A stretch of 64,000 nucleotides of DNA from Devosia sp. ZB163 (lineage in GTDB: Bacteria > Pseudomonadota > Alphaproteobacteria > Rhizobiales > Devosiaceae), in contig NZ_JAQRMY010000003.1 in assembly GCF_028613635.1 (NCBI RefSeq), positions 756,787 through 820,786 of the forward strand, read 5' to 3'. This document shows, one piece after another, positions 62,268 through 64,000 of the stretch (position 1 is its first letter; the number at the start of each line of letters is the position of its first letter). Both the position numbers and the translations under genes were made by a program. A model generated the notes under the pieces. It was given only the letters and a program-made list of their open reading frames with translations. It was not told the origin of the DNA and did not search any database.

Positions 62268-63103
62268 TTAGCCGCCCCAAAAAGTGCCTGGACTGCAGGC
62301 AACTCACCAATTGCGTCAGTCAAAATCGGTTGAACTGACGAAAGATCGTCGGTGCCGAGATAGCTGCCGAAACGCGCGGCAAACGCAAACGTGATCGCCA
62401 AGTGCACACTGTCGGCAAGCTCATGCCAAGCGATGAACAACTCTTCCTTCAATTTGACGTGCGAGCCAGCCTGTTCGTGCGTTTTCCAGTTCCCATGAAC
62501 GTATTCAGAGCACTCGCGGTAGCTAGCGGCTGCGATAGCCCTATACTGGGCCCCGTTCTCAGCAAACTCCGGCGAAAACGCCTTAATGAAATTCTTCGAG
62601 AATAGTCCCTCCTCATTGTCGATCACAGCCCCCCAGTTGATGTCTGCCGAACCTGCGACCCATCTGCGATAGCGTATTTCCTCGGCGGAATAGAATATCC
62701 CGCTTAGCGCGAGTTCCATCGTGAGTCTGAGGCTCATAAATGCATGCCGATACAGACCGCTGGCCAAGGCGAATAACGCATACTGATACTCTAGGTGCGC
62801 GACCTCAAGCATCGCCGATTCTGGTCGCGTTTTGATCGCGGCGGAAAAAGACGAGTACTCATCAAGATAATTGTGCGACTGTGATTGTCTGGCGAGCAGG
62901 TTTGCGTCGCTGCATACTTCCTCAACTATTGTCGCGGCGCTGGTGTTCAAGCCAAGGTAGTATTCTTTGAGTGATAATGTAGCCAATGCCTCCCCCCAAG
63001 GCGCTTGCAAACGTCGATGGTTAGCGCTCTTTTGGGCGAAAGAGAAGGTCCTCCTAGTTGCGAGAAGGAAGGAAACGCTGGCCCGCTGTCGCGAAAGCGC
63101 CAA
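62264..63103 (-). CDS. Hypothetical protein with HEPN-like Rx6H motif
   Basis: Up to 279 residues; start uncertain. TTG 63103 is the longest. TTG 62986, right after a GGGGGGAGG, is more plausible and gives about 240 residues. Mostly helical: FALASGLYRHAFMSLRLTME, YSAEEIRYRRWVAGSADINW, then YRECSEYVHGN. In that segment Arg196 and His203 (numbered from 63103) match the R-x6-H active site of HEPN ribonucleases. Low GC like its partner, which it overlaps by 4 bp. HEPN assignment is tentative. Confidence 0.75.
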   Translation of the reverse strand: MALSRQRASVSFLLATRRTFSFAQKSANHRRLQAPWGEALATLSLKEYYLGLNTSAATIVEEVCSDANLLARQSQSHNYLDEYSSFSAAIKTRPESAMLEVAHLEYQYALFALASGLYRHAFMSLRLTMELALSGIFYSAEEIRYRRWVAGSADINWGAVIDNEEGLFSKNFIKAFSPEFAENGAQYRAIAAASYRECSEYVHGNWKTHEQAGSHVKLKEELFIAWHELADSVHLAITFAFAARFGSYLGTDDLSSVQPILTDAIGELPAVQALFGAAK

Positions 63104-63146
63104 GCGCTGCTTTTCAAGCTCCCAAGAAGCTGTTCAGGCACTCAGG

Positions 63147-64000
63147 TTAGCTATCCTCCCGCGCCTCCAGCACATCCAGCTCCATCTCCCGCAACCGCTT
63201 CACCTCGTCCCTCAGCCTTGCGGCCTTCTCGAACTCCAGGTTCGTCGCCGCTTCGCGCATTTCGCGTTCGAGGTCCTTGATGACCGCGGCGAGGTTGGCG
63301 CCGGCTTGCACCTTTTCTTTTCCGCTCTTGTCCTTGCCGATCGAGACGGTGACGTGGTCCTGTTCGTAGATGCTGTCGACGATTTCCTTGATGTTGGACT
63401 TTACCGACTGCGGGGTGATGCCGTTGGCTTCGTTGTAGGCCTGCTGCTTTTCGCGGCGGCGGTTCGTCTCCGCCATGGCGCGTTCCATGGAGCCGGTGAT
63501 GTTGTCGGCGTAGAGGATGACCTTGCCGTCGACGTTGCGGGCGGCGCGGCCGATGGTCTGGATCAGTGAGGTTTCGGAGCGCAGGAACCCTTCCTTGTCG
63601 GCATCGAGGATGGCGACGAGGGCGCATTCGGGGATGTCGAGGCCTTCGCGCAGCAGGTTGATGCCGACGAGGACGTCGAAGGCGCCGAGGCGGAGGTCGC
63701 GGATGATCTCGATGCGCTCGATGGTGTCGATGTCGGAGTGCATGTAGCGGACGCGGATGCCCTGCTCGTGCATGTACTCGGTGAGATCCTCGGCCATGCG
63801 CTTGGTGAGCACGGTGACGAGGGTGCGGTAGCCGGCCTTCGACACCTGGCGGATCTCGTCGACGACGTCGTCGACCTGGGTCTTGGCGGGGCGAATCTCG
63901 ACCGGGGGATCGATGAGGCCGGTGGGGCGGATGACCTGCTCGGCGAAGACGCCGTTGGCCTGCTCCATTTCCCAGGCGCCGGGGGTGGCCGAGACGTAGA
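63147..64000 (-). CDS. uvrB: Excinuclease ABC subunit B, C-terminal part (partial)
   Basis: The window cuts the gene at its 5' side; about 284 C-terminal residues are seen. The frame enters with [11 protein letters not shown] and continues through helicase motifs: [54 protein letters not shown], and the UVR domain ([20 protein letters not shown]) near the end. Part of nucleotide excision repair with uvrC at 50 kb. The accessory ATPase island lies directly downstream. Confidence 0.97.
   Translation of the reverse strand, partial: YVSATPGAWEMEQANGVFAEQVIRPTGLIDPPVEIRPAKTQVDDVVDEIRQVSKAGYRTLVTVLTKRMAEDLTEYMHEQGIRVRYMHSDIDTIERIEIIRDLRLGAFDVLVGINLLREGLDIPECALVAILDADKEGFLRSETSLIQTIGRAARNVDGKVILYADNITGSMERAMAETNRRREKQQAYNEANGITPQSVKSNIKEIVDSIYEQDHVTVSIGKDKSGKEKVQAGANLAAVIKDLEREMREAATNLEFEKAARLRDEVKRLREMELDVLEAREDS

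Overview
The window is a GC-rich alphaproteobacterial chromosome segment. The petABC order, the prs / rplY / pth / ychF neighbourhood, pgsA-moaD-moaE, the CtrA-type and GTTC-N7-GTTC motifs and the style of the intergenic repeats point to Hyphomicrobiales, probably a Devosia-like organism. That placement is inference from gene content; no rRNA or tRNA gene was seen. Coding density is high, operons are short, and 4-bp start/stop overlaps are common.

Layout. 0-9.4 kb: housekeeping genes (GST, GNAT, CoA-type Nudix, CCA-adding enzyme, HD-GYP, AAA ATPase, hemF, trmL). 9.4-12.4 kb: petABC (cytochrome bc1) with a readable promoter and a terminator. 12.4-20.9 kb: apt, a PAS-GGDEF cyclase, a MaoC pair behind a perfect 16-bp palindrome, ychF, pth, and rplY with a hairpin leader. 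21.0-24.1 kb: a five-gene ECF42-type sigma factor / YCII (DGPF) operon between rplY and prs. 24.2-32.1 kb: prs, pgeF, midA, lgt, ubiK-like, two tandem phosphoesterases, YbjN-proC-csaA with a CtrA-type box upstream. 32.2-35.9 kb: a siderophore-type ABC importer. 36-42.1 kb: MarR, ilvE, a secreted HExxH protein, and a MarR-controlled module of Tat flavoprotein, cytochrome c and alpha/beta hydrolase. 42.2-46.5 kb: glycosyltransferase, moaE, moaD, pgsA, and a DAHP synthase gene preceded by an aromatic-rich leader peptide and an attenuator. 46.6-54.5 kb: an orphan sugar-permease pair, DUF1127, two SDR genes, uvrC, EamA and small membrane proteins. 54.6-59.3 kb: four secreted SH3-like genes, a cupredoxin and hypotheticals. 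59.5-63.1 kb: an accessory island with intergenic repeats, a LexA-type box before a 65-residue ORF, a decayed duplicate of that ORF, a DUF7662-like gene, and a lower-GC pair coding an ORC/AAA-like ATPase and a protein with a HEPN-like Rx6H motif. The window closes inside uvrB.

The most interesting items are the ATPase + HEPN-like pair (a candidate defence module), the FFYWYF leader peptide and attenuator of the DAHP synthase gene, the Tat flavoprotein-cytochrome c-hydrolase cluster with two tandem operator-like palindromes, the ECF42 operon, and the SOS-type box at the edge of the duplicated accessory locus. All functions come from reading motifs by eye; no database search was run.
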